DNA of 64,000 nucleotides from Acinetobacter defluvii (GCF_001704615.3 NZ_CP029397.2:1736001-1800000), one strand, 5' to 3'; shown: positions 22,656 to 33,877, counted from the first letter of the stretch. Notes: generated by a model from the sequence alone, not told the origin. Program-made: numbers and translations.

Positions 22656-23240
22656 TTACTTATTAGTAGCCACAGAAGCTTCAGTAGTAATGTTTACAGT
22701 GATTTTATCGCCAACATTTGGCACATACCCACCGACATTAAATACTGAACGATCAAATGAAGTCGTCGCATTAAAGCCAATTGACTGTGCTTTAGTCATT
22801 GGATGCTCACCTTGTTTATTAAGCACGGCATCTAAAACCACTGGCTTAGTGACATCTTTTACAGTTAAGTTACCTGTGATTTTATATTTATTCTTCCCTA
22901 AGGCTTGAACTTTAGTGCTTTTAAATGTGATGTTTGGATATTTTTCAGCATCAAAAAAATCTGCTTTTTTCAAGTGTTCATCAAGTGCTTTTACGTTCGT
23001 ATTCAAGCTTTCAAGCGGAATAGTCACATTGACAGATGAGTTTGCAGGTTTTTCATTATCAACATTAATTGTGCCTTGAATATTGCTAAAGTTTGCAGAA
23101 GGTGTAGAAAAACCAAAGTGATTCCAAGAAAATACAGTTGCTGTATGAGTTGGGTCAATTTGATACGCTACAGGTTTTGCCATAGAAAATGTTGCCACTG
23201 ACGCAACAGCCAAACCAAGTGTTAATGCTTTAAAGTTCAT
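22656..23240 (-). CDS. YceI-family periplasmic lipid-binding protein
   Basis: The 194-residue protein has a signal peptide (MNFKALTLGLAVASVATFSMA, about 1-21). The YceI lipocalin-like barrel follows: YQIDPTHTATVFSWNHFGFS, LKKADFFDAEKYPNITFKS and SFDRSVFNVG are family signatures. YceI proteins bind isoprenoid or amphiphilic molecules in the periplasm; the physiological ligand is not established. It is a single gene with its own terminator, and it is intact beside the prophage. Confidence 0.92.
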   Translation of the reverse strand: MNFKALTLGLAVASVATFSMAKPVAYQIDPTHTATVFSWNHFGFSTPSANFSNIQGTINVDNEKPANSSVNVTIPLESLNTNVKALDEHLKKADFFDAEKYPNITFKSTKVQALGKNKYKITGNLTVKDVTKPVVLDAVLNKQGEHPMTKAQSIGFNATTSFDRSVFNVGGYVPNVGDKITVNITTEASVATNK

Positions 23241-23629
23241 GTTTTTTAATCTCGCTTTTGAATGATTGTTAGTTTACGCTTTTGAGATATTAATGCAGCT
23301 TTATCCATAAAACGATATGTTGCATGGATAGAACGATCTGAAAGTTTTTATTCTTTTTTAAAGAACAGTCTCGTGAAAGTAAATATAAAAAATTATTTTA
23401 TTTATATTTTTCAAAATCTTAAATTGTATTTTTTTATTTAAAGATTTCGTGGCAGTTTTGTTTATTGAAAATTTATTTTTATTTTGAATACCCAAATACC
23501 GTAATAGATACAAAAACATAACATGTTATAGACGGTATAAACGTGAATTAGCACACAACTTAATCTCAGTTGAATTTTTAAATGGACAAGCGTATATTTC
23601 CCATAAACTAGTTAGCCTGGTTAACTATT
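23241..23629. other. Divergent intergenic region yceI-marR
   Basis: The 389 bp are AT-rich and hold promoters for both directions. The only clear element is the inverted repeat just before the MarR gene, listed separately. No gene is seen. Confidence 0.5.
23609..23627. promoter_or_regulatory. Candidate MarR operator
   Basis: TAGTTA (23609-23614) and TAACTA (23622-23627) form a perfect inverted repeat with a 7-bp centre, two bases before the ATG. A bound repressor would cover the start site. There is no clear ribosome binding site between it and the ATG. Confidence 0.5.
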
Positions 23630-24067
23630 ATGCCCAATACCCCAACTTTACGTGCTTTAATTTTGAAATGTGCCCGAATGCTCAGTGAAGGTATTAATCA
23701 AGTTTTAGAAACCGAAAATTTAAATTATTCGCTTTGGCAAGTGATCTATGTGATTCATTTCAAAAAACATTGTACATCATTAGATATTGCAGAATATTTA
23801 AATGTTTCTAAACCTTCTATTACCAAGCGTGTGCAAGTTTTGGAACATATGAATTTACTCACACAGCTTGACAGCCCAGATAAAAGACAAAAAATGCTAG
23901 CACTTTCCCCTCTAGGTCAACAGGTTTATCAAACTTGTTCCACACTTATTAATGAGTTTGAGCAGCAATTATTGGGCGAGGTAGCTAAAGAACAGCAAAG
24001 TGAGTTAAAACTTACTTTAACCTTAATGATGCAACAACTACAACAAATAAAATCGAGAGTGATATGA
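23630..24067 (+). CDS. MarR-family transcriptional regulator
   Basis: The 145-residue winged-helix protein has the MarR pattern: YSLWQVIYVIHFKKHCTSLD, the recognition helix in LNVSKPSITKRVQVLEHMNL, and the wing DSPDKRQKMLALSPLG. Such repressors release DNA when they bind small phenolic or other ligands. The stop overlaps the start of an MFS transporter by 4 bp, so it very likely controls that transporter and itself through the repeat at 23609-23627. The start codon lacks an obvious ribosome binding site; a leaderless message is possible. Confidence 0.88.
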   Translation: MPNTPTLRALILKCARMLSEGINQVLETENLNYSLWQVIYVIHFKKHCTSLDIAEYLNVSKPSITKRVQVLEHMNLLTQLDSPDKRQKMLALSPLGQQVYQTCSTLINEFEQQLLGEVAKEQQSELKLTLTLMMQQLQQIKSRVI

Positions 24068-25260
24068 ATAGCCAAGCACCTTTGTGGACGCGAAACTTTA
24101 TTTTGGTCAGTGCGATCAACTTTCAATTAGTGTTGACTTTCTATCTCTTGGTAGTCGTCATTGTTGGTTATGCTGTATCTGAACTCGCTGCAACGACCGC
24201 CCAAGCAGGTTTAGTGTCTGGATTGTTCATTGTAGGAACACTTATTGGGCGCTTATTGGTTGGAAACTTCTTAGAAAAATTTGGGCGTAAAACCACTTTA
24301 ATAGTCGGTTTAACGGGTTTTTTAATGTTTTCTGGCTTATATTTTATCAAGTTTGATGTCGGCATGTTGCTGTTAGTACGTTTTATGCACGGCTTTATGA
24401 TGGGCATGGCCTCTACGGTTTTAGGCACAATTATTGCGCAAATTTTACCACCGACTCGGCGTGGTGAAGGGATTGGCTATTACAGTATGAGTAGCACGTT
24501 AGGTACAGCAATTGGTCCATTTTTAGCAATTTGGATGATGTTACATATTGGTTATCATGCTATTTTTACCTTATCTTCTATCATTGCTGTATTCTGTTTA
24601 GTGGTCGCTTTATTTATTCAAATTTCAGACTTGCCACAAACAAAATCTGCTCAAAGTGCAGTAAACGTGGAGACAAATAGTTGGCTTTCCCAATTTGTTG
24701 AGAAAAAAGCATTGCCTATTTCCTTCATCATGTTGTTGACTTCAATTTGTTATTCTGGGGTTTTGTCTTTTGTTAATTTTTATGCAAAAGAAATTAATTT
24801 GGTTGAAGCTGCCTCTGTTTTCTTTCTCATGTATGCAGTTGCAATTTTGATTTCGCGTCCATTTACAGGACCGTTAATGGATCGTAAGGGTGAAAATATC
24901 ATTATGTATCCTGCATTTGTCATCATGGCAATTGCTTTACTGCTTTTAAGCCAAGCACAAAACTCATGGATGTTATTGCTATGTGCGGCATTGCTCGGTT
25001 TAGGTTATGGGAATATCCAATCTGTCTGTCAAACTGTTGCAGTAAAAAGTGCCAGTATCGAGCGTATGGGTTTTGCAACATCGACCTTTTTTATCTTTTT
25101 GGACGCAGGTTTAGGCTTTGGTCCTTATTTTTTAGGAATGACTTTAAACTCAATCAGTTATTCAACACTTTATATGTATAGTGCGATTACTTCCTTATTA
25201 TGCATCGTCATTTATTATGCTTTACATGGAAAAAATGTCAGCACTAGAAAGCTAGCTTAA
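24064..25260 (+). CDS. MFS transporter (drug-efflux type)
   Basis: The 398-residue inner-membrane protein has twelve predicted segments. The motif GNFLEKFGRKTTL (about 68-80) is the MFS loop 2-3 signature, and GRPFTGPLMDR-like SRPFTGPLMDRKG (about 263) its second-half counterpart. It is coupled to the MarR regulator, an arrangement typical of efflux pumps. The substrate cannot be read from the sequence. Confidence 0.85.
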   Translation: MNSQAPLWTRNFILVSAINFQLVLTFYLLVVVIVGYAVSELAATTAQAGLVSGLFIVGTLIGRLLVGNFLEKFGRKTTLIVGLTGFLMFSGLYFIKFDVGMLLLVRFMHGFMMGMASTVLGTIIAQILPPTRRGEGIGYYSMSSTLGTAIGPFLAIWMMLHIGYHAIFTLSSIIAVFCLVVALFIQISDLPQTKSAQSAVNVETNSWLSQFVEKKALPISFIMLLTSICYSGVLSFVNFYAKEINLVEAASVFFLMYAVAILISRPFTGPLMDRKGENIIMYPAFVIMAIALLLLSQAQNSWMLLLCAALLGLGYGNIQSVCQTVAVKSASIERMGFATSTFFIFLDAGLGFGPYFLGMTLNSISYSTLYMYSAITSLLCIVIYYALHGKNVSTRKLA

Positions 25261-25491
25261 TGTTGAGTAGCAATGTAAAAACAATGAAACCTAGAATAAA
25301 TTACTTAACTCGTTTTGAATAAAATACAATCAAACTATTTTATGACAAGACGAGTTTAATTTAATCTCTTTAATTGCCCTTGTTCAAACATCAAAAGCTT
25401 TTTCCCATTACATTATGTGACATTAAAGTGCATATATAGGTGGGCATAGGGTAACTATTTAAACCACAACTCAGAACTATAGATTAAAATT

Positions 25492-25525
25492 AAAAATCCA
25501 ATAAGCCAAACTCAGCTTATTGGAT
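25492..25525 (-). terminator. Terminator of benP
   Basis: An 11-bp stem (ATCCAATAAGC with GCTTATTGGAT) is followed by a T-rich tract on the minus strand, just after the porin stop codon. Confidence 0.85.
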
Positions 25526-25548
25526 AAAACTAGTACAATTTATATCAA

Positions 25549-26850
25549 CTAGAAGTTATAAATTGCGACTGCATTTACACGGTTGTCCTCACCAGTTTTG
25601 CTACCATTCGGTGCAGCACCAAATGCTTCACGTTCACCAAAGACATATTCGACACCTAAACTAATCGGTTTGACTGGGCTATAGAAAACATTTCCCCAAG
25701 CTTGCCACAAGTCTTTATTGGCTTTGGTTTTATCTGCAAGTGCATTAATATAGCGGTCATTATTATCCGCTTTCATATAACCATAGCCTAAAGTACCACG
25801 TAGTTTTTCATTAAATTGCTGTGTAATCCCCACAGTGATCGAATCAAACTCATTGGTTTCAAGAATTTGATTATTTGCATCTGTGACAAAACCTTGGTTC
25901 GTCCAAGACACGAAGCTACTGTCACCATTAACATGATAATAATCTGCTTTAATTGATGTTTTTGGTGTTACATCATATTTAACCCCAACACCCACGCCCC
26001 AAGCTGCTTCTTCATCTGCTTTGGTACGTTTTTCAGTAACCATACCACGTGCGCTCAACAAAAGACTATCTGAAAATTTATGGTTTGCTCTTGCTGTGAA
26101 TGCAGGTAAGCGCATATCAGAACTTGCATCTTTAGAATCTTCTAATGCATAAACAAAGTTAGTATCAGCATTTAACTTTTGGGTATAGCGTACTTGTGGT
26201 GTACGTTTCACCGCCCCACCGACAAAACCTAATGCATCAATGGATTCTGGCATAAAGTCTGGTGGTGCAAAGTTTGACCACGTTTGACCAATCAACCAAT
26301 TGCCATAAGTTAAATATGCATGACGAATACGCAATGTATCTAATGATGAACCACCCAAAAAGTCGACTTCAACTTTACCACCAACATCGCCTGCTGTTGT
26401 TGGCGTTTTAAAATCAAAACCTAAACGTGTTGCTGACAATGTTGATTTTAAGTTGTCACTATTTTCACTCACACCATCCAAGGCAACAGTACTGATTTGG
26501 TTGTAGATTCGGCTGGCAGGACCACCCTCAATTTGATACTGCAAATCTGCTCGCACATTGCCGTAAAAAGTCATTTCAGCACCACCTTTAGTGAGGGTTA
26601 AACCACTGCGCTGAACGGCATTATCTTTGTTTGAAAGCTGAACTTTTTCAGTTTGATAATTCTGTAGCTGAACCGCTTGTTGCTGCTGTTGTTGGCTTTG
26701 CTGATTTAGTAATTGACGTAATTCATTAATTTCATTACGTAACTGCTCAATTTCAGGATCTGCTTCTTTTGCATGTGACATTGCTGCACTACAAACACCG
26801 ATTGCCAATAACAGTGTTTTAACTTTCAAGCTTTTGTTGTGAGTCTTCAT
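25549..26850 (-). CDS. benP: DcaP-like outer-membrane porin of the benzoate cluster
   Basis: The 433-residue protein has a signal peptide (about 1-27, ending AMSHA). A periplasmic coiled coil follows (about 30-75; EIEQLRNEINELRQLL and a poly-Gln run), then a 16-stranded barrel (from MTFYGNVRADLQYQ), ending in NAVAIYNF with the C-terminal Phe needed for barrel assembly. The DcaP layout of coiled-coil trimer stalk plus barrel is specific. Beside benK it should pass benzoate across the outer membrane; the symbol follows the equivalent gene of A. baylyi ADP1. Confidence 0.85.
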   Translation of the reverse strand: MKTHNKSLKVKTLLLAIGVCSAAMSHAKEADPEIEQLRNEINELRQLLNQQSQQQQQQAVQLQNYQTEKVQLSNKDNAVQRSGLTLTKGGAEMTFYGNVRADLQYQIEGGPASRIYNQISTVALDGVSENSDNLKSTLSATRLGFDFKTPTTAGDVGGKVEVDFLGGSSLDTLRIRHAYLTYGNWLIGQTWSNFAPPDFMPESIDALGFVGGAVKRTPQVRYTQKLNADTNFVYALEDSKDASSDMRLPAFTARANHKFSDSLLLSARGMVTEKRTKADEEAAWGVGVGVKYDVTPKTSIKADYYHVNGDSSFVSWTNQGFVTDANNQILETNEFDSITVGITQQFNEKLRGTLGYGYMKADNNDRYINALADKTKANKDLWQAWGNVFYSPVKPISLGVEYVFGEREAFGAAPNGSKTGEDNRVNAVAIYNF

Positions 26851-26951
26851 CCAAACCTCATTTCTTAATCATAGTAGCATCATCCTTTGATGCCACTTTT
26901 AAATGTATCTGATTCAAAAACTAAAGAAAATTTAAATTATTTTTCTTTGGT

Positions 26952-28325
26952 TTAATTGACAGAAGATTTAATCACTGATTCATTTTCAACCAATGACAAC
27001 TGTTTCACAGTTTTTGTTTGATCTACCGATGCTTTTAAATTCACCCAAAAAATAGCTAAAGCTGCGATCACACCGGGAATTGCGATTGCCATAAAGTTCA
27101 TTTGATGTGGCAGTTGCAAAGTCAGCAAAGCACCTGTTAAGACTGGTCCAACAATTGCACCAATACGCCCAATTCCCGATGCCCATCCCATACCTGTTGA
27201 GCGTACTGCTGCTGGGTAAAACTGCGCAACGAAGGTATACAGTAAAATTTGTGAACCAATTGTGGCAGCACCAGCGATAGCGATTAAGGTGTAAAGAATG
27301 GCTTGTGGACTTTTGAAACCCAGTAAAATTAATGCAATTGCACCCACCGTAAACATAATCGTGAGTACAGGTTTTAAATGGAATCGGTCAGACAATACAC
27401 CTCCACCAATTGCACCAACCATTCCACCAATGTTTAAGGCGAATAGGAAAAGCATACTTGCGCCGAGTGAATAGCCTGCTTGGATCATCAGTTTTGGCAA
27501 CCAACTGCCTAAAGCATATACCATGAGTAAACACATAAAGAACGCAACCCAAAACATGAGGGTGCTAAAGGTACGCCCTTGCTGAAATAAAGCACGTAAT
27601 GGTGCTTCATCTCCTGCTGTTGCTTCATTTAACACGAATACCGTATCAGCAGTGATGACTTTTTCAGGTGCAATTTTTTGTACAGTTTGGCGGACTTTTT
27701 CAGTTTTGCCTTTATTGGTCAAAAACATTAACGATTCAGGTAAAAATTTCCAAATAATAGGCAGCGCAATAAATGGAATACCTGCGATATAGAACATGAT
27801 TTTCCAACCATAATCTGTTACTAACCATGCTCCAAGTAATGCCGAAGCCATTCCACCAATGGCATAACCACTGAACATCACGGCAACCAAAATACTGCGG
27901 ATTTTTTTCGGTGCATATTCAGTCATGAGTGCCACGACATTTGGCATCACACCACCAATACCTAAGCCAGCCAAGAACCGTAAAATACCGAACTCGATTG
28001 GATTGGAAGCAAAAGCACCTAAGAAAGTAAAACCACTGAAAATTGCCACACAGATCATAATGGTTTCCTTACGACCTAATTTATCGGACAATGTTCCAAA
28101 AGACATTGCACCAAACATCATGCCAAATAAAGCCGTACTGGCAAGCATTCCCGCTTGTACAGCCGTTAAGCCCCATTCTTGCATCAATAATGGTAAGGCA
28201 ACGCCATAAATCACCAGATCATAACCATCAAAAATAATAATTAACAAACACCAAATCAGGACATTCCAATGAAATGGGGTGAACTTCGCCTCATCCACAA
28301 TTGTATTTATATTGAGATTCGCCAT
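26952..28325 (-). CDS. benK: Benzoate:H+ symporter (AAHS-type MFS)
   Basis: The 457-residue protein of the aromatic acid:H+ symporter branch of the MFS has FDGYDLVIYGVALPLL in the first membrane segment, with the proton-coupling Asp pair, and GTLSDKLGRKETIM in loop 2-3. Twelve segments are visible. The start is the ATG at 28325, with GGAGG 10 nt upstream; a longer frame adds 24 basic residues without support. It would import benzoate. A BenM-type site lies about 93 bp upstream of the start. Confidence 0.9.
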   Translation of the reverse strand: MANLNINTIVDEAKFTPFHWNVLIWCLLIIIFDGYDLVIYGVALPLLMQEWGLTAVQAGMLASTALFGMMFGAMSFGTLSDKLGRKETIMICVAIFSGFTFLGAFASNPIEFGILRFLAGLGIGGVMPNVVALMTEYAPKKIRSILVAVMFSGYAIGGMASALLGAWLVTDYGWKIMFYIAGIPFIALPIIWKFLPESLMFLTNKGKTEKVRQTVQKIAPEKVITADTVFVLNEATAGDEAPLRALFQQGRTFSTLMFWVAFFMCLLMVYALGSWLPKLMIQAGYSLGASMLFLFALNIGGMVGAIGGGVLSDRFHLKPVLTIMFTVGAIALILLGFKSPQAILYTLIAIAGAATIGSQILLYTFVAQFYPAAVRSTGMGWASGIGRIGAIVGPVLTGALLTLQLPHQMNFMAIAIPGVIAALAIFWVNLKASVDQTKTVKQLSLVENESVIKSSVN

Positions 28326-28695
28326 GCACTTGCGCCTCCTGCGCGTGAACGGTTTAAAATTTCTCAAACAATGAATTAAACTATTATTAAAGTCCAAAAC
28401 CGATTGCGTATAAATGTATACCTTAAAAGTAGAATTTATTTTTATATTTTAAATAACAATAAGTTAAATAATGTAAACTTTAGATTAAATTCAAAAGTTA
28501 AATAAAAAATCATTTTAATTAGTTTATAAATTATTATTTAAAATATATTCACACTAAGATAATTAATTAATAAAATATGAAAAAATTAAAATAATGATGA
28601 TATTTATTCTTCATATATGAACATAACTTTATTTTTATTAATTATAATTTTTTGGGGCTTTTATAAAAATTTTAAGCTTAAAATCTGACGAGTAC
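28326..28695. other. Intergenic region between benM and benK
   Basis: Very AT-rich, mostly A/T runs. It holds the promoter of benK-benP with the BenM-like site at 28418-28432. No gene is seen. Confidence 0.55.
28418..28432. promoter_or_regulatory. BenM/CatM-type site upstream of benK
   Basis: ATAC-CTTAAAA-GTAG differs by one base from the LysR consensus ATAC-N7-GTAT recognised by BenM and CatM. It links transporter expression to the same sensor as benA. Confidence 0.6.
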
Positions 28696-29613
28696 TTAAA
28701 GCACTCGCCGATCATATTCGATATGTTCTAAATCATAAACTTGATATACACAGTCAAATAAAGAGTGAATATCACTATTTTCATCCATATTGCGCATTGC
28801 CATAAAAATCGGGCTAACTGCAGCATCATCGAGTAATGGAATAAAGTGTAAGTGAGACAAATGAATATTTTGTGCACTGCTTGGAACAATTGAAATACCT
28901 TCTGCTGCTGCCACGAAACCAAGTGCTAATTGCAGCTCACGGACTTCTCGTACATTTTTTAAGTCCAACCCATACTCAGAAAAAAGATGCCGAACTTGTG
29001 TCGAAAAGTTTGGTTTATGGTGATTTGGATATAAAAGCATGCGTTGATCTAATAAATCAGCCAAATGGATGCCATCTTTATATTGACGTACCAAAGGACT
29101 GCTGCCATGCACAGCCACCATTAAAGGCTCTTCACGTAGTAATACGCGTTTTACGGCTGGATCAGAGATACGCAAACGTCCAAAACCAACATCTATGCGT
29201 CCTTCTTTCAATGCTTCGATTTGATCTGTGGTGGTCATTTCAATCATTTCGATTTTGACATCACGATTTTGTTGTTTAAACAAATAAACAATATTTGAAA
29301 GTAAACCGAACAAGAGTGAACCGACAAAACCGATATTTAATGTACGATCAGCAAGTCCAACCCGTTTGGTCATAGATTTAACTTCTTCCGCATTAGACAA
29401 AAGTTTAACAGCGTGTTGATAGAAGAATTGACCTGCCTCTGTGGTCTTAAGCGGACGACTACCTCTCACAAACAGTTGAACATCCAACTCATTTTCCAAA
29501 TTTTGAATCTGACGGCTCAATGGTGGCTGCGCAATGAATAGTTTTTCAGCAGCTTTGGTGAAACTCTGTTCTTCAACTACGGCAACAAAATAACGTAAGT
29601 GTCTAAGTTCCAT
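28696..29613 (-). CDS. benM: LysR-type benzoate/muconate-responsive activator BenM
   Basis: The 305-residue protein starts at MELRHLRYFVAVVEEQSF, the standard BenM/CatM start. The helix-turn-helix is at about 16-58 (TKAAEKLFIAQPPLSRQIQN). Residue 160 is Arg (VLLREEP) and residue 293 is Tyr (QVYDLE). As I recall, these two form the second benzoate site of BenM, where CatM has other residues, so the benzoate and cis,cis-muconate synergy should be kept. It is divergent from benABCD, with its binding sites in the shared region. Confidence 0.92.
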   Translation of the reverse strand: MELRHLRYFVAVVEEQSFTKAAEKLFIAQPPLSRQIQNLENELDVQLFVRGSRPLKTTEAGQFFYQHAVKLLSNAEEVKSMTKRVGLADRTLNIGFVGSLLFGLLSNIVYLFKQQNRDVKIEMIEMTTTDQIEALKEGRIDVGFGRLRISDPAVKRVLLREEPLMVAVHGSSPLVRQYKDGIHLADLLDQRMLLYPNHHKPNFSTQVRHLFSEYGLDLKNVREVRELQLALGFVAAAEGISIVPSSAQNIHLSHLHFIPLLDDAAVSPIFMAMRNMDENSDIHSLFDCVYQVYDLEHIEYDRRVL

Positions 29614-29621
29614 GACAACAA

Positions 29622-29636
29622 ATACCTTTAAAGTAT
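29622..29636. promoter_or_regulatory. BenM site 1
   Basis: ATAC-CTTTAAA-GTAT is a perfect ATAC-N7-GTAT LysR site, 8 bp upstream of the benM start codon. Family knowledge: this is the high-affinity site at the benA promoter. Confidence 0.85.
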
Positions 29637-29674
29637 AAAAAAATACATATTTGATCTTCGACAAGACCTAATTC

Positions 29675-29689
29675 ATTCATTTAAGGTAT
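29675..29689. promoter_or_regulatory. BenM site 2
   Basis: ATTC-ATTTAAG-GTAT matches the ATTC-N7-GTAT form known for the second benA site. It is 53 bp from site 1, five turns of helix, as needed for a BenM tetramer to bridge them. Confidence 0.75.
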
Positions 29690-30015
29690 ATAGCATGAAG
29701 CAAATAAGCAGCAAAGTGAAGTTTTTTTAAACGGAATTTCATTCCGAACCTTAAAAAGAATAAATGCGTTGCAGATACATTTAAGCCAGCCTGTCAGCCA
29801 GCTACAAAAGGAATGCTTGTCGCTCAGGATGTCTCATACGCTAGGAGCATAGTATGAATTATCACCTCAAATCTATTAGAAAAATAAATGAAGTTGATTT
29901 ATCGCATTTTAGTAAACCTTATTTTTTGATTTAAAAACCTATTTAGACCCGAAATTTTTTTAATGTTTGAAAATGATTCGGATCTTGCCCACATTTGGAC
30001 AGTCGGAGAACGGAC

Positions 30016-31428
30016 ATGCCACGTATTCCAGTAATTAATACCAGTCATCTTGATCGCATTGATGAGCTTCTTGTCGATGACTTCGAAACAGGTGAATTTA
30101 AACTTCACCGTTCAGTATTTACTGATCAAACTTTATTTGACCTTGAAATGAAATACATTTTCGAAGGAAATTGGGTGTATTTGGCACATGAAAGTCAAAT
30201 TCCAAATAACAACGATTACTACACAACCCATATTGGTCGTCAACCAATCATCATTGCACGCAATCGTAATGGTGAATTGAATTCTATGATCAATGCATGC
30301 TCTCATCGCGGTGCGCAGCTTTGCCGTTATAAACGTGGCAATAAAGCAACCTATACCTGTCCCTTCCATGGTTGGACATTTAACAACTCAGGTAAATTAC
30401 TCAAAGTTAAAGACCCAAGCGATGCAGGTTATTCAGATTGCTTTAATAAAGAAGGCTCACATGATCTGAAAAAAGTGGCACGCTTTGAAAGCTATAAAGG
30501 ATTTTTATTTGGCAGCTTAAATCCTGATGTACCATCTTTAGAAGAATTCTTAGGTGAAACCACAAAAATCATTGACATGATTGTTGATCAATCTGAAAAA
30601 GGTTTAGAAGTTTTACGTGGTTCATCAACCTACACCTACGAAGGTAACTGGAAACTCACTGCTGAAAATGGTGCAGATGGTTATCACGTATCTGCGGTGC
30701 ATTGGAACTATGCCGCAACCACACAACATCGTAAAGAAAAGCAACAAGAGCTTGATAATGTGCGTGCAATGAGCGCTGGTTCTTGGGGAAAACAAGGTGG
30801 TGGTTCATACGGTTTTGATCATGGTCACATGCTACTTTGGACACAATGGGCAAACCCAGAAGACCGTCCAAACTACCCTAAAGCTGAAGAATATACTGCA
30901 AAATTTGGCGCACCGATGTCGAAATGGATGATTGAACGTTCACGTAACTTATGCCTCTATCCAAATGTCTATTTGATGGATCAGTTTGGCTCACAAATCC
31001 GTGTATTACGCCCGATCTCAGTCAATAAAACTGAAGTGACGATTTATTGTATTGCGCCTGTCGGTGAAGCACCTGAAGCGCGTGCACGCCGTATCCGCCA
31101 ATATGAAGATTTCTTTAATGCCTCTGGTATGGCAACACCAGATGACCTTGAAGAATTCCGTGCATGTCAAGCAGGTTATGCAGGCATTGAACTTGAATGG
31201 AACGACATGTGCCGTGGTTCAAAACATTGGATTCAAGGTCCTGATGATGCTGCAAATGAAATTGGTTTAAAACCTGCATTGAGCTGTATCAAAACTGAAG
31301 ATGAAGGCTTATATCTTGCTCAACATCAATATTGGCTCAAAACCATGAAACATGCAATTTCTGCTGAAAAAGAACTTGCAGAATTAGAAACGGCTGACAA
31401 GGAGAAACAGCATGAGTGCACAAGATAA
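30016..31428 (+). CDS. benA: Benzoate 1,2-dioxygenase, alpha subunit
   Basis: The 470-residue catalytic subunit of the ring-hydroxylating dioxygenase adds both atoms of oxygen to benzoate to form the cis-dihydrodiol. The N-terminal Rieske domain (about 45-150) has [15 protein letters not shown] and CPFHGW, the Cys-X-His and Cys-X2-His cluster ligands. The catalytic domain has [16 protein letters not shown] (about 215-230), which holds the mononuclear iron histidines and the bridging Asp. It begins at [13 protein letters not shown] with GGAG upstream; a TTG seven codons earlier is not needed. Confidence 0.97.
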   Translation: MPRIPVINTSHLDRIDELLVDDFETGEFKLHRSVFTDQTLFDLEMKYIFEGNWVYLAHESQIPNNNDYYTTHIGRQPIIIARNRNGELNSMINACSHRGAQLCRYKRGNKATYTCPFHGWTFNNSGKLLKVKDPSDAGYSDCFNKEGSHDLKKVARFESYKGFLFGSLNPDVPSLEEFLGETTKIIDMIVDQSEKGLEVLRGSSTYTYEGNWKLTAENGADGYHVSAVHWNYAATTQHRKEKQQELDNVRAMSAGSWGKQGGGSYGFDHGHMLLWTQWANPEDRPNYPKAEEYTAKFGAPMSKWMIERSRNLCLYPNVYLMDQFGSQIRVLRPISVNKTEVTIYCIAPVGEAPEARARRIRQYEDFFNASGMATPDDLEEFRACQAGYAGIELEWNDMCRGSKHWIQGPDDAANEIGLKPALSCIKTEDEGLYLAQHQYWLKTMKHAISAEKELAELETADKEKQHECTR

Positions 31429-31912
31429 AGCATCTTTAGAAAATATCGCCCAGTTCCTCTACCGTGAAGCACGTTTTTTAGATGATGAACAATGGGATGA
31501 TTGGTTAAATTGTTATGCGCCTACAGCATCATTTTGGATGCCTGCTTGGGATGATGACGATAAACTCACTGAAGATCCACAAGCTGAAATCTCATTGATT
31601 TACTACCCTGACCGTCAAGGCTTAGAAGATCGTGTATTTCGTATCAAAACCGAACGTTCATCTGCAACCATGCCTGATACACGTACTGCACACAACATTG
31701 CTAATGTTGAAGTCGTAGAACGTGATGGTGACAAAGTCACAGTACGTTTTAACTGGAACACGTTAAGTTTCCGCTACAAAAACAGTTATAGCTACTTTGG
31801 CATGTCACGCTATGAGATTGATTTCTCAGGTGAACAACCACAAATTTTAAGTAAATATGTGGTGTTAAAAAATGATTATATCAACCAAGTTATTGATATT
31901 TATCACCTCTGA
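31412..31912 (+). CDS. benB: Benzoate 1,2-dioxygenase, beta subunit
   Basis: The 166-residue small subunit of the alpha3-beta3 dioxygenase has the cone-shaped beta-subunit fold ([20 protein letters not shown] near the end). It supports structure rather than catalysis. Its start overlaps the end of benA by 17 bp, with AGGAGA inside benA. It is followed by a strong intercistronic hairpin. Confidence 0.96.
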   Translation: MSAQDKASLENIAQFLYREARFLDDEQWDDWLNCYAPTASFWMPAWDDDDKLTEDPQAEISLIYYPDRQGLEDRVFRIKTERSSATMPDTRTAHNIANVEVVERDGDKVTVRFNWNTLSFRYKNSYSYFGMSRYEIDFSGEQPQILSKYVVLKNDYINQVIDIYHL

Positions 31913-31918
31913 TATTGA

Positions 31919-33022
<1,104 letters not shown>

Positions 33023-33031
33023 TGTATTCAT

Positions 33032-33055
33032 AAGCCTAGTCATCGCACTAGGCTT
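33032..33055 (+). repeat. Intercistronic hairpin between benC and benD
   Basis: AAGCCTAG and CTAGGCTT form an 8-bp stem with an 8-nt loop 10 bp after benC, with a short T-containing tail. It may be a weak attenuator within the operon. Confidence 0.5.
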
Positions 33056-33091
33056 TCATTTAATTAGTATTCAATCATTTAGGAGAATAAA

Positions 33092-33877
33092 ATGTCAAAC
33101 CCACAAAGATTTTTAAATAAAGTCGTGATCGTTACAGGTGCAGCCCAAGGCATCGGACGTGGTGTTGCCTTACAAATTGCAACTGAAGGCGCACAAGTGA
33201 TACTCGCAGATCGCGCTGAAATTGTAGACGAAGTTTTAGCTGAAGTTTTGCAGCATCAAGGTGATGCGATCACGATTAAAGCAGATTTAGAAACTTTTAC
33301 AGGCGCTCAATCTGTTGTCGCTAAAGCGATTGAAAAATATGGTCGTGTTGATGTTTTAATCAACAATGTTGGCGGTGCAATCTGGATGAAACCTTTCCAA
33401 GAGTTTTCTGAAGAAGAAATCATCAAGGAAGTCAATCGCTCCTTGTTCCCAACACTCTGGTGTTGCCGTGCAGTATTGCCTGAAATGATTAAAAATCAAC
33501 AAGGTACGATTGTAAATGTATCCTCGATTGCAACACGAGGAATTAACCGTGTACCTTACTCGGCATCAAAAGGTGGTGTCAATGCACTGACCGCAGCGAT
33601 TGCTTTTGAACACGCCAAAGACGGTATTCGTATCAATGCTGTTGCCACAGGCGGTACAGAAGCACCTCCACGTAAAGTCCCACGCAATGCAAATCCATTA
33701 TCAGACAATGAGAAACAATGGATGCAAGAAGTAGTAGATCAAACCATTGATCGTACTTTCCTTGGTCGATACGGTACGATTCAAGAACAAGTGAATGCAA
33801 TTTTATTCTTAGCTTCAGATGAATCATCTTATATTACAGGCACGGTCGTTCCTGTTGGTGGTGGAGATCAGGGGTAA
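33092..33877 (+). CDS. benD: cis-1,2-dihydroxycyclohexadiene carboxylate dehydrogenase
   Basis: The 261-residue short-chain dehydrogenase converts the benzoate dihydrodiol to catechol with loss of CO2 and reduction of NAD. It has TGAAQGIGRG (about 16-25) for the cofactor, NNVGG (about 90) and the catalytic YSASKGG (about 155). AGGAGAA precedes the ATG. It ends the degradative part of the operon. Confidence 0.95.
   Translation: MSNPQRFLNKVVIVTGAAQGIGRGVALQIATEGAQVILADRAEIVDEVLAEVLQHQGDAITIKADLETFTGAQSVVAKAIEKYGRVDVLINNVGGAIWMKPFQEFSEEEIIKEVNRSLFPTLWCCRAVLPEMIKNQQGTIVNVSSIATRGINRVPYSASKGGVNALTAAIAFEHAKDGIRINAVATGGTEAPPRKVPRNANPLSDNEKQWMQEVVDQTIDRTFLGRYGTIQEQVNAILFLASDESSYITGTVVPVGGGDQG

Larger units (their letters stand above)
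29614..30015 (+). promoter_or_regulatory. benM-benA control region and long benA leader
   Basis: This 402-bp divergent region carries BenM sites near benM (29622-29636 and 29675-29689). The rest would be a benA leader of roughly 300 nt. It has a small hairpin (CGGAAT-TTC-ATTCCG, about 29733-29747) and a GC-richer part near 29800-29850. No reading frame with support lies in it. Confidence 0.6.

Noticed and set aside
23241..23600. Possible second prophage boundary or insertion element between yceI and the MarR gene.
   Set aside because: Only AT-rich promoter-like DNA is seen, with no terminal repeats or transposase remnants.
26986..28209. Open frames of 66 and 94 codons within benK on both strands.
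   Set aside because: Shadows of a membrane-protein gene; amino-acid composition (Pro/Lys/Ile-rich) is typical of antisense frames.
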